This document shows, in pieces, positions 1 through 9,599 of a DNA stretch of 64,000 nt. Numbering within the stretch: position 1 is the first letter of the stretch; every line of letters begins with the position of its first letter. The notes under the pieces were generated by a model, which saw nothing but the letters and a program-made list of their open reading frames with translations, did no database searches and was not told the DNA's origin. The position numbers and the translations under genes were made by a program. The DNA comes from UBA7985 sp002690455 (GTDB lineage Bacteria > Pseudomonadota > Alphaproteobacteria > UBA7985): contig CBFIIW010000012.1 of assembly GCA_965662775.1 (NCBI GenBank), positions 33,369 to 97,368 on the forward strand. Reading direction: 5' to 3'.

Positions 1-56
1 TCACGCAGGGGGGCGGTGGAGTGGATGCATCACGCCCCGGTGTGGTGGACTGGGGA

Positions 57-1706
57 TCAGCGGGCACGCACGCCTTCCTTCAGCAGCTTCCATGAAATTG
101 CGTCGATCAGTGCGTCGAATGATGCATCGATGATATTGGCGCTGACCCCGACCGTGGTCCAAGTACGGCTGTTGGCGTCCGCACTCTCGATCATCACGCG
201 GGTGATGGCCGCGGTGCCGCTGCGGCCATCCAGAATGCGCACGCGGTAGTCGGTGAGCTGCATGTCTTCAAGCACAGGGTAGACGGGCAGCAGGGCCTTG
301 CGCAATGCCGCGTTGATCGCATCAACAGGACCGTTTCCCGGCGCGGCCTCGATGTAGGCTTTGTCGGCGACTTCGAGTTGCACCATGGCCATAGATTCGG
401 TCACTTCGTCGCCTTTGGCATTGTGGCGGCGTTCGTCGATCACGCGGAAGCGGTCGAGATTAAAAAATGACGTGCTCTGGCCGAATTGCTGGCGCGTGTA
501 GAGTTCAAAAGAAGCGTCCGCGCCATCAAAGGTCAGGCCCCTTTCAGCTTCCAGCGTTTTGATCCCTGCTGTGAGTTCGCCCACGCGCGGATCCTTGGCA
601 TCGATGTCCAGTCCCATGGCCCTGAGCTGGGAGACTACATTGGATCGACCGGCTTGGTTTGAGATCAGCACCTGGCGCTCATTGCCCACGGTATCAGGCG
701 GAACGTGTTCATAGGTTCGGGGGTCTTTGGCCACCGCGGAGGCATGCAACCCGCCCTTGTGAGCGAATGCGTTGGCACCGACGTACGGTGCGTGGCGGTT
801 AGGCGAACGGCCGAGGATCTCATCGATCAGGCGAGAGACTTTGGTGAGGCTTTGCAGGCCCGCCTCGTCTACGCCGATTTCAAAGTCGGTTTTCAACTTT
901 AGCGATGGGATGAGAGAAGTAAGGTTAGCGTTGCCACAACGCTCACCCAATCCGTTCAGCGTGCCTTGCACCTGCCGAACGCCGCGACGGACGGCCAGCA
1001 AGCTGTTCGCGACTGCATGGCCCGTGTCATCGTGGAAGTGAACACCGACGTGGTTGCCGGGAATACGACCGAGAACGTCGTCAACGATAGTTTCAACTTC
1101 GTCGGGCAGGGTGCCGCCGTTGGTATCGCAGAGTACGACCCAGCGTGCGCCACGATCGTAAGCCGTCTGAACACAGGCCAGTGCATAGTCGCGGTCAGCC
1201 TTGTACCCATCGAAGAAGTGTTCAGCGTCGTACATCGCTTCTTTGCCCGCATGGACGGCGGCTTCGATGGTATCACCAATCATGGCGAGGTTTTCGTCGT
1301 ATGAGACTTTCAAGGCGACATCGACCTGATAAGTCCATGACTTTCCGACAAAGCAAGCGCCTTGGGTCGGAGCGTTGAGGATAGGCGCTACCACCGGATC
1401 GTTGGCGGCAGAACGGCCTGCGCCACGAGTCATGCCAAAGGCGACGAAGCGCGCGCGCTTGAAGCCCGGATCTGCCGCGAAGAACTCAGTGTCTGTCGGG
1501 TTAGCGCCGGGCCAACCACCCTCGATATAGTCGATGCCCAGTTCATCGAGGGCGCTAGAAATCCGACGCTTGTCCGCGACGGAAAAATCCACGCCCTGCG
1601 TCTGCGCGCCATCCCGCAAGGTGGTGTCGAACAGAAAAACGCGCTTAGAGTCAGGGGCCGCCGAGGCGGTATCTTCGGCGCGGGCTGGCGCGGCGGTCGC
1701 GGTCAT
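57..1706 (-). CDS. cimA: (R)-citramalate synthase (2-isopropylmalate synthase family)
   Basis: Likely condenses pyruvate and acetyl-CoA to citramalate, the pyruvate route to isoleucine. The N-terminal TIM barrel starts with FDTTLRDGAQTQG (about residues 26-38 of the chosen start), contains the metal-binding HFHDDTGHA and NGLGERCGN motifs, and is followed by a C-terminal LeuA-type dimerisation/regulatory domain (roughly residues 400-545). The wording of the N-terminal motifs matches the longer citramalate synthase subfamily better than LeuA. I chose the ATG at 1706 because it sits about 20 residues before the conserved barrel. The frame stays open upstream to a GTG at 1775, which would add 23 residues. 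It runs alone; the next gene upstream is an unrelated SDR. A homocitrate or 2-isopropylmalate synthase role is less likely. Confidence 0.88.
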   Translation of the reverse strand: MTATAAPARAEDTASAAPDSKRVFLFDTTLRDGAQTQGVDFSVADKRRISSALDELGIDYIEGGWPGANPTDTEFFAADPGFKRARFVAFGMTRGAGRSAANDPVVAPILNAPTQGACFVGKSWTYQVDVALKVSYDENLAMIGDTIEAAVHAGKEAMYDAEHFFDGYKADRDYALACVQTAYDRGARWVVLCDTNGGTLPDEVETIVDDVLGRIPGNHVGVHFHDDTGHAVANSLLAVRRGVRQVQGTLNGLGERCGNANLTSLIPSLKLKTDFEIGVDEAGLQSLTKVSRLIDEILGRSPNRHAPYVGANAFAHKGGLHASAVAKDPRTYEHVPPDTVGNERQVLISNQAGRSNVVSQLRAMGLDIDAKDPRVGELTAGIKTLEAERGLTFDGADASFELYTRQQFGQSTSFFNLDRFRVIDERRHNAKGDEVTESMAMVQLEVADKAYIEAAPGNGPVDAINAALRKALLPVYPVLEDMQLTDYRVRILDGRSGTAAITRVMIESADANSRTWTTVGVSANIIDASFDALIDAISWKLLKEGVRAR

Positions 1707-1866
1707 GGAGTGCCGTATCCGGTCTGTGGATAAAAGTGCGGACCCAGATGTACCGGCCGCACCGAGGCTTGTCACCCATTAGCCGCAAGACCCCTGTTAT
1801 ACGCCCGTCAACCGCGCTTGAAGGGGCCTTGAGGCTCGGCGGCGACTCAGTGCTGACGCGCGAACC

Positions 1867-2634
1867 TTAGCGTGCCGCCATGCGCATGGCGCCATCTAGC
1901 CGGACTGTCTCGCCGTTGATGTAGGCGTTTTCGACCATGTGAATCGCCAGGCGTGCGTATTCGTCTGGGGTGCCCAGACGGACCGGAAAGGGCACTTGCT
2001 TGCCCAGCGATTCTTGCACTTCCGCTGGCATGTTGGTCAGCATGGGGGTTTCGAATACGCCCGGGTTGATGGTGTTTACGCGGATACCAAAGCGGGTGAA
2101 TTCACGCGCAGCAGGCAGCATCATGCCCATCAGGCCCATCTTGGAGGCTGAGTAGGACGCTTGTCCGACTTGCCCTTCCTGGGTCGCAATTGAGCCCGTC
2201 GAAATGACGACACCCCGCTCGTTATCATCGTTGACCGGATCGGCTTTTGACATCTCGGCAGCGGCCTTGGACATGACGTTGTAGGCCCCCACGAGGTTGA
2301 TCTCGATACCCTTGCGGAAATAGTCCAGTGGCGTGGCGTTGCCTTCGCGGTCGATAATCCGCTTGGCAGGAGCGATACCGGCGGCGTTAATCAGGATGCG
2401 GGCGACGCCATGGGTAGCCTGAGCCTGCGCGATCGCGGCGGTAACGCCGTCATCTGACGTTACGTCGCAGTCGATGGCCAGACCACCGATCTCGGAGGCG
2501 ACAGCCTGCGCGCCTTCCATGTTGACGTCAAACAGCGCGACTTTTGCGCCCTTGGCGGCCAACTGGCGGGCGGTTTCTGCGCCCAGACCCGAACCACCAC
2601 CGGTCACGATTGCTGCGAGGCCATTGATTTCCAT
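1867..2634 (-). CDS. SDR-family 3-hydroxyacyl-CoA dehydrogenase-like (HSD10 type)
   Basis: NAD-dependent short-chain dehydrogenase of about 255 residues. The Rossmann motif TGGGSGLG lies near the N-terminus, NAAG and the catalytic YSASK follow in the expected order, and the C-terminus (RLDGAMRM) closely resembles type II 3-hydroxyacyl-CoA dehydrogenase/HSD17B10 proteins, which act in beta-oxidation and branched-chain amino acid breakdown. The second in-frame ATG at 2634 is preferred over the one at 2643, because an AAAGGGA Shine-Dalgarno sequence lies about 9 nt before it and is too close to the first. Nearby acyl-CoA genes (CoA ligase, hydroxyisobutyryl-CoA hydrolase-like protein) fit a catabolic role. 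The exact substrate cannot be told. Confidence 0.85.
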   Translation of the reverse strand: MEINGLAAIVTGGGSGLGAETARQLAAKGAKVALFDVNMEGAQAVASEIGGLAIDCDVTSDDGVTAAIAQAQATHGVARILINAAGIAPAKRIIDREGNATPLDYFRKGIEINLVGAYNVMSKAAAEMSKADPVNDDNERGVVISTGSIATQEGQVGQASYSASKMGLMGMMLPAAREFTRFGIRVNTINPGVFETPMLTNMPAEVQESLGKQVPFPVRLGTPDEYARLAIHMVENAYINGETVRLDGAMRMAAR

Positions 2635-2840
2635 CGGTCTCATTCCCTTTGGCTGAGGTGTTTTGTTTCCGGCTTGTTGAAGACGGGGCAGGCCAAGGTG
2701 TCAAGCGTCACGCCCTGAAACCTGCTGCAACGCGGTTGACCCTTTTCTGCCGTATTTGCCGCTCAACGTCCGTCCGTTGTCTTCAACGCCTTCAACCCGG
2801 CTGCCGTTTGCAGCCCATGTCAGCCCCATTCGGGAGACCG

Positions 2841-3341
2841 ATGATGTTCCGTTTTTTCGCTGCTTCGGCCTTTGCCCTGCTTTCTTTATTAACCGTCGCA
2901 CTGCCGTCGCAGGCCTTGTCCTGTCTTCCCCCCAGCCCCGAAGACAGCTTTGCGCGCTATCACGCGGCGCCAGAAATCTACCAGATTTGGGCAGGACGCT
3001 GGATCAAGATCAACCCGACCCCAGAAAATACGGGCTACGTCGACCCCATTACGGGTGGCATACCCTATCCTGTGATGTACCGGTTCAGGGGGCGCATGGT
3101 CGGTCCCCATGGCATGCAAGGCCCCATCCGCCAGATGACCGTCAAGGTCGATCCTCAGTGCGCGGGGCCCTGGTGCTCAAGCTACCCGTCTCACGGTGAA
3201 CAGATTGTCGGGTTCTTCGAGCGTAAGCCCAATGGCCTGACTGTCTTCGCGCCGGAGGCGTGCGGCGGTGTGTCTTTTGCGCAGAGCTACCAAAACATTC
3301 AGCGGCTTGCCTCGTGTTTCCGTTCCGGGGCCTGTATCTGA
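2841..3341 (+). CDS. Hypothetical secreted protein with conserved cysteines
   Basis: About 166 residues, not recognised. It starts with a clear Sec signal peptide (MMFRFFAASAFALLSLLTV, cleavage after ALPSQA or nearby). The mature part is cysteine-rich: six or more Cys residues, including paired ones in the centre (C-x4-C) and at the C-terminus (ASCFRSGACI), so disulfides in the periplasm are likely. The open frame extends upstream to 2649, but that extension looks non-coding and would bury the signal peptide; GGGAGA just before the ATG pair supports 2841. It is flanked by the divergent SDR gene and a downstream GMC oxidoreductase. I cannot assign a function. Confidence 0.7.
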   Translation: MMFRFFAASAFALLSLLTVALPSQALSCLPPSPEDSFARYHAAPEIYQIWAGRWIKINPTPENTGYVDPITGGIPYPVMYRFRGRMVGPHGMQGPIRQMTVKVDPQCAGPWCSSYPSHGEQIVGFFERKPNGLTVFAPEACGGVSFAQSYQNIQRLASCFRSGACI

Positions 3342-3425
3342 CTCCATCTGAGAGATAACCGTCGGCTTGATATCTTTGGGGGGCAGTCCTACCCTCTGCC
3401 TTCATCCTGAAGGAGAGGGCCGCTC

Positions 3426-5054
3426 ATGGCGGAAAGTCCCGGCATTGACGCCGACGCCACCTTTGATTTCGTCATCGTAGGCGGCGGTACGGCAGGCTGC
3501 CTGCTCGCCAACCGCCTCTCCGCCGACCCTGACGTGCGTGTTTTATTGATCGAAGCGGGTGGCAGCGACCGTCGATTCTGGATCAACGTGCCGGTGGGCT
3601 ACCTTTACAACATGGGCAATCCGGCTGTGGACTGGTGCTACCGAACCGAGGCTGATCCCGGCCTAAATGGCCGGTCGTTGGCCTATCCGCGCGGGAAGGT
3701 GCTGGGCGGCTGTTCCTCGATTAACGGCATGATTTATATGCGTGGGCAAGCCAACGATTATGACCGTTGGCAGCAAATGGGGAATCGAGGCTGGGGCTGG
3801 GACGACGTGCTGCCCTACTTCCGCAAGAGCGAGAACCACTTTGACGGCGAGACGGAGCACCATGGCGGTGGCGGCGAGTGGCATGTCACGCGACAGCGGC
3901 TGCAATGGGATATCCTGGAAGCCTTTGCCGATGCCTGCGAGCAGGTCGGGATCCCAAAGATCCGTGACTTCAACACGGGTAACAACGAGGGCGTTTCCTA
4001 TTTTCAAGTCAACCAAAGGCATGGCCTGCGATGGAATACAGCCAAAGCCTTTCTCCGCCCAGCGATGGATCGCCCAAACCTGAGCCTTTGGACCCACGCG
4101 CAGACTGAAAAACTGCTGTTTGATGGCCGTCGGGCCAGTGCGGTGCGTGTTCACCGGCGCAATGGCGCGGTGCAGACGGTGGCGGCACGGCGCGAGATTA
4201 TCCTTTCCGCGGGGTCAATAGGCTCGCCACAGATTCTTGAGCTCTCTGGGGTGGGGCAGGGAGAGCTGCTGGCCGACAAAGGAATCGAAACCCTTCACGC
4301 GCTCCCTGGTGTTGGAGAGAACCTCAGTGATCACCTGCAGGTCCGCGCAGCATTCCGCGTTACCGGCGTTTCGACACTGAATACGCGCATCCGCAGCCTG
4401 ACCGGCCAGACCAGCATGGCACTTAACTTCGCCCTACGCAGGCGCGGCCCGCTTACGATGTCGCCCAGCCAACTCGGGGTGTTCTGTAAGTCCGACCCAA
4501 GCCGAGAAACGGCGAACCTGCAGTACCACGTCCAACCGCTGTCGCTGGATGCTTTCGGAGAGCCGTTGCACGGCTTCGACGCATTTACCGCCTCAGTCTG
4601 CAACCTGCGTCCAGAGAGCCGGGGCAGTGTACACGTCCTTAGCCGTTCTTTCCGCGATGCTCCTTTGATCGCGCCACGCTACCTCTCCGCCCCAGCCGAC
4701 CGGCAGGTCGCCGCTGACGCTCTGCGTCTGACCCGTCGGATCGTGGCGCAGCAGGCGATGGCGCGATACCGGCCCGAGGAATTCCGCCCAGGCCCGGATA
4801 TCGATCTTGATGAAGACCTGGCCACCGCGGCAGGCGACATATCGACCACTATTTTTCATCCTGTCGGTACTTGCAAAATGGGGCATGATGAAAGAGCGGT
4901 TGTGGATGATCAGCTTCGTGTGCATGGGTTGGAAGGCTTGCGCGTGGTCGATGCGTCGGTCATGCCTTCGATCACCTCCGGCAACACCAACTCGCCCACA
5001 CTGATGATCGCTGAAAAGGCAGCTGACCTAATCAACCGGGCTTGGGCAGGCTGA
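3426..5054 (+). CDS. GMC-family FAD-dependent oxidoreductase (choline/alcohol dehydrogenase-like)
   Basis: A 542-residue flavoprotein that oxidises an alcohol. The FAD-binding VGGGTAGC lies at residues 18-25 with the acidic LIEAG end of the second strand at 41-45. The GMC signature GKVLGGCSSINGMIY is near residue 90, and the C-terminal active-site segments HPVGTCKMG and SGNTNSPT carry the usual His/Asn pair. The length is typical of BetA-like dehydrogenases. GGAG lies about 10 nt before the ATG. There is no betaine aldehyde dehydrogenase or BetI nearby, so choline is not supported as substrate; a medium- or long-chain alcohol is plausible given the neighbouring CoA ligase and enoyl-CoA hydratase-fold gene 44 nt downstream. 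Confidence 0.87.
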   Translation: MAESPGIDADATFDFVIVGGGTAGCLLANRLSADPDVRVLLIEAGGSDRRFWINVPVGYLYNMGNPAVDWCYRTEADPGLNGRSLAYPRGKVLGGCSSINGMIYMRGQANDYDRWQQMGNRGWGWDDVLPYFRKSENHFDGETEHHGGGGEWHVTRQRLQWDILEAFADACEQVGIPKIRDFNTGNNEGVSYFQVNQRHGLRWNTAKAFLRPAMDRPNLSLWTHAQTEKLLFDGRRASAVRVHRRNGAVQTVAARREIILSAGSIGSPQILELSGVGQGELLADKGIETLHALPGVGENLSDHLQVRAAFRVTGVSTLNTRIRSLTGQTSMALNFALRRRGPLTMSPSQLGVFCKSDPSRETANLQYHVQPLSLDAFGEPLHGFDAFTASVCNLRPESRGSVHVLSRSFRDAPLIAPRYLSAPADRQVAADALRLTRRIVAQQAMARYRPEEFRPGPDIDLDEDLATAAGDISTTIFHPVGTCKMGHDERAVVDDQLRVHGLEGLRVVDASVMPSITSGNTNSPTLMIAEKAADLINRAWAG

Positions 5055-5098
5055 GCCGCAACACTGATAAGTTTGAGTAGAAAAGAAGAGGACGGGCC

Positions 5099-6163
5099 AT
5101 GTCCGACGTCGTGCTGTTTGAAAACCGCCCCGCCGAGAACGGCTTTATCGGTCATGCCACACTGAACCGGCCGGAAAAGCTAAATACCCTGACCACCGAG
5201 ATGATCGCGTTGTTGCACCAGCAATTTCAGCTGTGGGCCGATGATCCGGCGTGCAAGGCAGTGTTCCTCGACGGTGCGGGTGAGAGAGCCTTTTGCGCGG
5301 GCGGTGACGTGGTCGCGGTGACCACCGACCCGAGCCCGGATATGGCCATTGGGCGCGTGTTCTTCAAAACCGAGTATGACCTGAATTTCTTCATGCACAC
5401 CTTCCCCAAGCCGATGTTGGTGTGGGGTGGGGGTATCTGCATGGGCGGCGGCTTTGGGTTGCTCCAGGGATCGAGCACCCGGATTGTTTCCGACACTTCA
5501 CGGCTGGCCATGCCGGAGTTGGCAATCGGCTTTCACCCGGATGTCGGCGGCTCGTGGTTCCTGCAGCGGGTTTCAGCACCGCTGGGTGAGGTGATCGCCC
5601 TGACCGGCGTACACTTTACGGGCGCCGATGCGGTTGAACTGGGGCTAGCCGACGTGCTGGTGAGCAACAACGCTAAGGACGCAATTCTTGCGGCCCTCAG
5701 CGCCACGGAATGGAGCGAGCACGCGCGCGCCAACCGGGCTTTCGCCGAGGCTGCTGTCCGTGGGGTTGCCGCGGCTGAACCGCCTGTGGTCTCACACAAG
5801 CTGATGCCGCATCGTGAGCGCCTCGCAGCCTGCATGCGGACCCCGTACTTTCAGGAGCGTTGGGACAATCTGGTTTCGCTAGCACAGGACGAAGATCCGT
5901 TCCTCAAGCGTGTGGGCGAGGCGACGTCCCATGGCTCCCCGGCGTCAGCTTTTGTCGTGCAATCTTTCTTCCAGCGCTTACGCCACGCCGGGCTGCGCGA
6001 GTGTCTCGATGCTGAACTGGTGCTGTCGATGAACTTGCTCGAACACGGCGATTTCCGTGAGGGTGTAAGGGCACTGCTGGTCGACAAGGACCGCTCACCC
6101 AAGTGGGCCTTCGGGACAATCAGCGCCGTCGATATTGCTTGGATGAGTAAAGTCCTGACCTGA
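5099..6163 (+). CDS. 3-hydroxyisobutyryl-CoA hydrolase-like (enoyl-CoA hydratase/isomerase family)
   Basis: A 354-residue crotonase-fold enzyme. The oxyanion-hole segments are FCAGGDV (residues 65-71) and GGICMGGGFG (111-120), and MPELAIGFHPDVGG (about 138-151) holds the Glu/Asp pair typical of 3-hydroxyisobutyryl-CoA hydrolases. The length (about 350 rather than 260) and C-terminal ECH_2-type region also point to this subgroup, which acts in valine degradation. Codirectional with the GMC oxidoreductase 44 nt upstream, with GAAGAGGA before the ATG, so probably one transcript. The hydrolase call over a plain hydratase rests on family features only. Confidence 0.82.
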   Translation: MSDVVLFENRPAENGFIGHATLNRPEKLNTLTTEMIALLHQQFQLWADDPACKAVFLDGAGERAFCAGGDVVAVTTDPSPDMAIGRVFFKTEYDLNFFMHTFPKPMLVWGGGICMGGGFGLLQGSSTRIVSDTSRLAMPELAIGFHPDVGGSWFLQRVSAPLGEVIALTGVHFTGADAVELGLADVLVSNNAKDAILAALSATEWSEHARANRAFAEAAVRGVAAAEPPVVSHKLMPHRERLAACMRTPYFQERWDNLVSLAQDEDPFLKRVGEATSHGSPASAFVVQSFFQRLRHAGLRECLDAELVLSMNLLEHGDFREGVRALLVDKDRSPKWAFGTISAVDIAWMSKVLT

Positions 6164-6210
6164 CCTCACCGCCGGCCGGGTTCGGACCTGTCTAGGACAA
6201 TGAATTGTGG

Positions 6211-7851
6211 CTAGTCGGTTGAACCCGCGAGTACGTCCCTGAATTCCTCCCGCAGTTCGGCTTTGAGGATCTTCCCGGTTGCCCCGTGGGGAATGTTATC
6301 TTTGAAGAGTATCCGATCCGGCATCCACCATTTGGCGATCCGGGTGCTGAGGAAGGTGCGGACGGCTTCTTCATCGGGTGGATTGTCGCGGTCTTGCGGG
6401 ACGAGGATCAACACAGGGCGTTCGCCCCACTTATCGTGCGCCACGCCGATAACCGCCGCTTCTAACACACCGGGGATGCCCACGGCCTCGTTTTCCAGGT
6501 CGATCGACGAAATCCATTCACCGCCTGACTTAATCACGTCCTTCGAGCGGTCCACAAGCTGGAGTATATTGTTTTCATCAAGTGTGGCGATATCGCCGGT
6601 GTAGAACCAGCCTTCCTTTGTGAAGGCCTTATCGTTGGCGTCGTGGTTGTTGTAGTAGCTAGAGATGATCCAAGGCCCTCGCACCACGAGGTGACCGCGC
6701 GTTTGGCCATCGTGGGGCTGGGGTTCTTCGTCATCATTGACAATACGCATGTCGACACCGAAGACGCGATGCCCCTGCTTAAGCTTCAGATCAAACTGTT
6801 CCTCTGCGCTGACGGAGCGGGCCAGATGCGGCGCGAGTACGCCCGCCGAGCCCAGTGGACTCATTTCGGTCATGCCCCAAGCGTGGATGACATTGGTCTG
6901 GTAGTCGTCTTCAAACTCGCGAATCATCGCGCCTGGCGCGGCGGATCCGCCGATGATCACGTTGCGCAGGCTGTCGAGATTTCCGCCAACGTCGCGTGTG
7001 TGCTTGAGGAGATTGAGCCAAATCGTTGGCACCCCCGCCGTGTTGCTGACCCCTTCGGCCTGAATAAGGTTGTAGAGGCTCTCACCGTCGAGCTTTGGCC
7101 CCGGCAACACCAGTTTCGCGCCCACCAGTGGGGCGTAATAGGGCTGTCCCCATGCATTGACGTGGAACATGGGTACGACCGGCATCATGGTCTCGCCCGT
7201 GAGCGTGCCAGTCACGGCCGGTGTGCCCGCCATCATGGCGTGCAACACGGTTGAGCGATGAGAATAAAGCGCACCCTTCGGATTGCCCGTGGTCCCAGAG
7301 GTGTAGCACAGGGAAGAAGCGGCGTTTTCGTCGAACTCGGGCCAGTCCATCTCCCCGTCATGAGCACCGATGAAATCTTCGTACACGGTCGCATTCAGCG
7401 CCGTATCGGGGAGGTTTTCCGCCGTGCACAGCACCACTATTTTTTCCAGTTTCGGGCAGTTGTCGATGATCTTCTCGATCAAAGGCACGAACATTGGATC
7501 CACCATGATGATCCGGTCTTCAGCATGGTTAATGATGTAAATCAGCTGCTCGGGGAACAGGCGCGGGTTGATGGTGTGGCAAACCGCACCAATGCCAGAA
7601 ACGCCGTAGTAGATTTCGAGATGACGATGGTCGTTCCAGGCTAGGGTCGCCACGCGGTCGGTCATGCCGATCCCAGCATCGCCCAACGCCTGTGCCAGTT
7701 GCTTGGCGCGCTGGTTGATCTGGCGGTAAGTGTGGCGCACGACGCCTTCGCCCTCGACCACAGACACCACCTCCGACCCGCCGAAAACATCGGCGCCAGT
7801 CTGAAGCAGCGATGAAATCATCAGCGGTGCATTTTGCATCAAGCCCTTCAT
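6211..7851 (-). CDS. Acyl-CoA synthetase (AlkK/DmdB-type AMP-forming ligase)
   Basis: An ANL-superfamily ligase of about 546 residues that activates a carboxylic acid to its CoA thioester via an acyl-AMP. The P-loop CYTSGTTGNPKG is at residues 182-193, followed by the WGMTEMSP aryl/acyl-binding segment, GWFYTGDIATLD and the C-terminal GATGKILKAEL with the catalytic lysine. The N-terminal stretch containing AWNDHRHLEIYYGVSG closely recalls medium-chain AlkK and methylmercaptopropionate-CoA ligase DmdB. The ATG at 7851 has a GGAGG about 10 nt upstream; the longer frame from 7875 overlaps that site. Convergent with the hydrolase-like gene. DmdB function cannot be claimed: no dmdA, dmdC or clear dmdD lies here. 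Confidence 0.87.
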   Translation of the reverse strand: MKGLMQNAPLMISSLLQTGADVFGGSEVVSVVEGEGVVRHTYRQINQRAKQLAQALGDAGIGMTDRVATLAWNDHRHLEIYYGVSGIGAVCHTINPRLFPEQLIYIINHAEDRIIMVDPMFVPLIEKIIDNCPKLEKIVVLCTAENLPDTALNATVYEDFIGAHDGEMDWPEFDENAASSLCYTSGTTGNPKGALYSHRSTVLHAMMAGTPAVTGTLTGETMMPVVPMFHVNAWGQPYYAPLVGAKLVLPGPKLDGESLYNLIQAEGVSNTAGVPTIWLNLLKHTRDVGGNLDSLRNVIIGGSAAPGAMIREFEDDYQTNVIHAWGMTEMSPLGSAGVLAPHLARSVSAEEQFDLKLKQGHRVFGVDMRIVNDDEEPQPHDGQTRGHLVVRGPWIISSYYNNHDANDKAFTKEGWFYTGDIATLDENNILQLVDRSKDVIKSGGEWISSIDLENEAVGIPGVLEAAVIGVAHDKWGERPVLILVPQDRDNPPDEEAVRTFLSTRIAKWWMPDRILFKDNIPHGATGKILKAELREEFRDVLAGSTD

Positions 7852-8045
7852 GACGGCTATCCTCCACTCATCCACTCGGGTCCACGCAGCAAAAGGGTTC
7901 CGCCTTCAGCCCCACCGGAGCCGAAACGCAGACCCGAAACCCCCATCTCGTCAGGGGCATTTTGTTGTCAGGCTGGCCGCAGAAGACGGCTAACCCCTCT
8001 CGAAGCGAGAGTTTGGCCCGGTTAGCGGGGCAGAGCAAGCCAAGA

Positions 8046-8495
8046 TCAGGTCGTTGATGTCTTTATCAGCAGTTCATCAAGCGCCTTGCGGAGATCCTTT
8101 GCCAGCGGAGCGGGCCGATGGTCGGTTGCGTCGACGTAGACGTGGATGAAGTGCCCCTGCGCGGCCGCGGTATCGCTGTCATTAGCAAAAAGCCCGATTT
8201 CATAGCGCACCGAAGAGGTGCCGATCCGGGTTACGCGGATGCCGGCCGTGACCCGGTCGGGAAACGCCAGCGGTTTGAAAAACTGGCACCCTGTTTCCAC
8301 CACCAGACCGACGGCTTTGCCGTTTCGGAAGTCCAAAACGCCATGATTAACCAAAAATCCGTTCACTGCTGTATCAAAGTACGAATAGTAGACCACGTTG
8401 TTAACGTGCCCATAGACGTCGTTGTCCATCCAGCGCGTGGAAATTTCGCAAAAGGCACGATAGTCCTTGCGTGTCAGGGGCTGTTGCTTGCTCAC
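8046..8495 (-). CDS. Acyl-CoA thioesterase, 4-hydroxybenzoyl-CoA thioesterase type
   Basis: A 149-residue single hot-dog domain protein. The signature RWMDNDVYGHVNN at about residues 21-33 contains the catalytic aspartate of the 4HBT/YbgC group and is followed by the long central helix YYSYFDTAVNGFL. It starts with GTG three bases after the stop of the quinone oxidoreductase, so the two are translated as a pair. Together with the CoA ligase downstream on the same strand it may form an acyl-CoA set. The substrate is unknown. Confidence 0.85.
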   Translation of the reverse strand: MSKQQPLTRKDYRAFCEISTRWMDNDVYGHVNNVVYYSYFDTAVNGFLVNHGVLDFRNGKAVGLVVETGCQFFKPLAFPDRVTAGIRVTRIGTSSVRYEIGLFANDSDTAAAQGHFIHVYVDATDHRPAPLAKDLRKALDELLIKTSTT

Positions 8496-8498
8496 CGT

Positions 8499-9497
8499 TC
8501 AGGGATCCTGTGTTGTCAGCACGACCTTACCAATCAATTTGCCAGATTCCATAAAGCGATGGGCTTGGGCGGCTTGCTCCAGCGGGAAAGTCGCCGCGAT
8601 TACCGGTGCGATTTGGCCACCATTGAGCAACGGCCAGATTTGTTGCTTTAGTCCGGCTGCGAGCTGATTCTTGGCCTCGATTGATTGGGGACGCAGGGTT
8701 GATCCGGTGATGACCTGTCGACGGACCATGGCCACCGTAGCATCAAAACGGGCGTCCGATCCCCCCTGCGAGGCGATGAGCACCAGCCGTCCGTCGGTGG
8801 CCAGGCATCGTTGGTCGCGCGCGACATAGGGGCCGGCAACCATGTCCAGAATGACGTCGACGCCTGCTCCGTCCGTCAGCGCGAGCACGTCGTCTTCCCA
8901 CGTGGCATCGGGGTAGAGCAGCGCCTGGTCGGCACCGAGGGTGCGACAGGCCTGAGCCTTTTCCTCTGTGCGCACGGTAACGATGATCTGCGTCGCGCCC
9001 AGCGCCCGTGCCATCTGGATTGCCGTTGTGCCGATTCCAGAAGAGCCACCATGGATCAGCACGCGCTCCCCCGCTTGAAACTGCCCCCTGACAAACAGGT
9101 TGCCGTAGACTGTAAAACAGGTTTCGGGCAGGGCTGCGGCCTGCACCGCCGTGTAGTCTCGGGGCCAGGGTAAGGCATGCTGCCAGGGTACGGTTACATG
9201 ACTGGCGTAGCCGCCACCCGGGCACAGCGCTGTCATTTTCTGATTCAGCAGGCTTTTCGGCACGTCGGCACCCACCGCAATCACTTCACCCGCTGCCTCC
9301 AGCCCCGGCACGTCACTGGCGCCCGGCGGCGGACGATAGCGCCCCTCCCGCTGCATGATGTCGGGGCGGTTGACCCCAGCAGCCTCCACCGCCAGCAGCA
9401 CCTCACCCGGCCCCGGCGTGGGAACAGACCGCTGCCCGGGTTTCAAAACCTCGGGTCCGCCGGGTTTGGTAATCTCAATGGTTTTGGCAACGATCAC
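8499..9497 (-). CDS. NAD(P)H:quinone oxidoreductase, zinc-free MDR family
   Basis: A 332-residue medium-chain dehydrogenase/reductase of the quinone oxidoreductase (QOR/PIG3-like) group. It has the N-terminal GroES-like domain with GVNRPDIMQREG, where typical zinc-ligand cysteines are absent, and a nucleotide-binding HGGSSGIGTTAIQMA near residue 150, whose second glycine-rich turn favours NADPH. It ends in the usual PLEQAAQAH...GKLIGKVVL segment. The start is a GTG at 9497 with a weak ribosome site. It is first gene of a pair with the thioesterase. The natural electron acceptor is not predictable. Confidence 0.85.
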   Translation of the reverse strand: MIVAKTIEITKPGGPEVLKPGQRSVPTPGPGEVLLAVEAAGVNRPDIMQREGRYRPPPGASDVPGLEAAGEVIAVGADVPKSLLNQKMTALCPGGGYASHVTVPWQHALPWPRDYTAVQAAALPETCFTVYGNLFVRGQFQAGERVLIHGGSSGIGTTAIQMARALGATQIIVTVRTEEKAQACRTLGADQALLYPDATWEDDVLALTDGAGVDVILDMVAGPYVARDQRCLATDGRLVLIASQGGSDARFDATVAMVRRQVITGSTLRPQSIEAKNQLAAGLKQQIWPLLNGGQIAPVIAATFPLEQAAQAHRFMESGKLIGKVVLTTQDP

Positions 9498-9599
9498 AGA
9501 TTTAGCTCAAAATTAATAATTTCCTGTATTTCTGCAATAACGGCACCGCGATTGCACGGGTGATTATGCAACTTAGAAAAGACCATGGACTTTGGCAGA

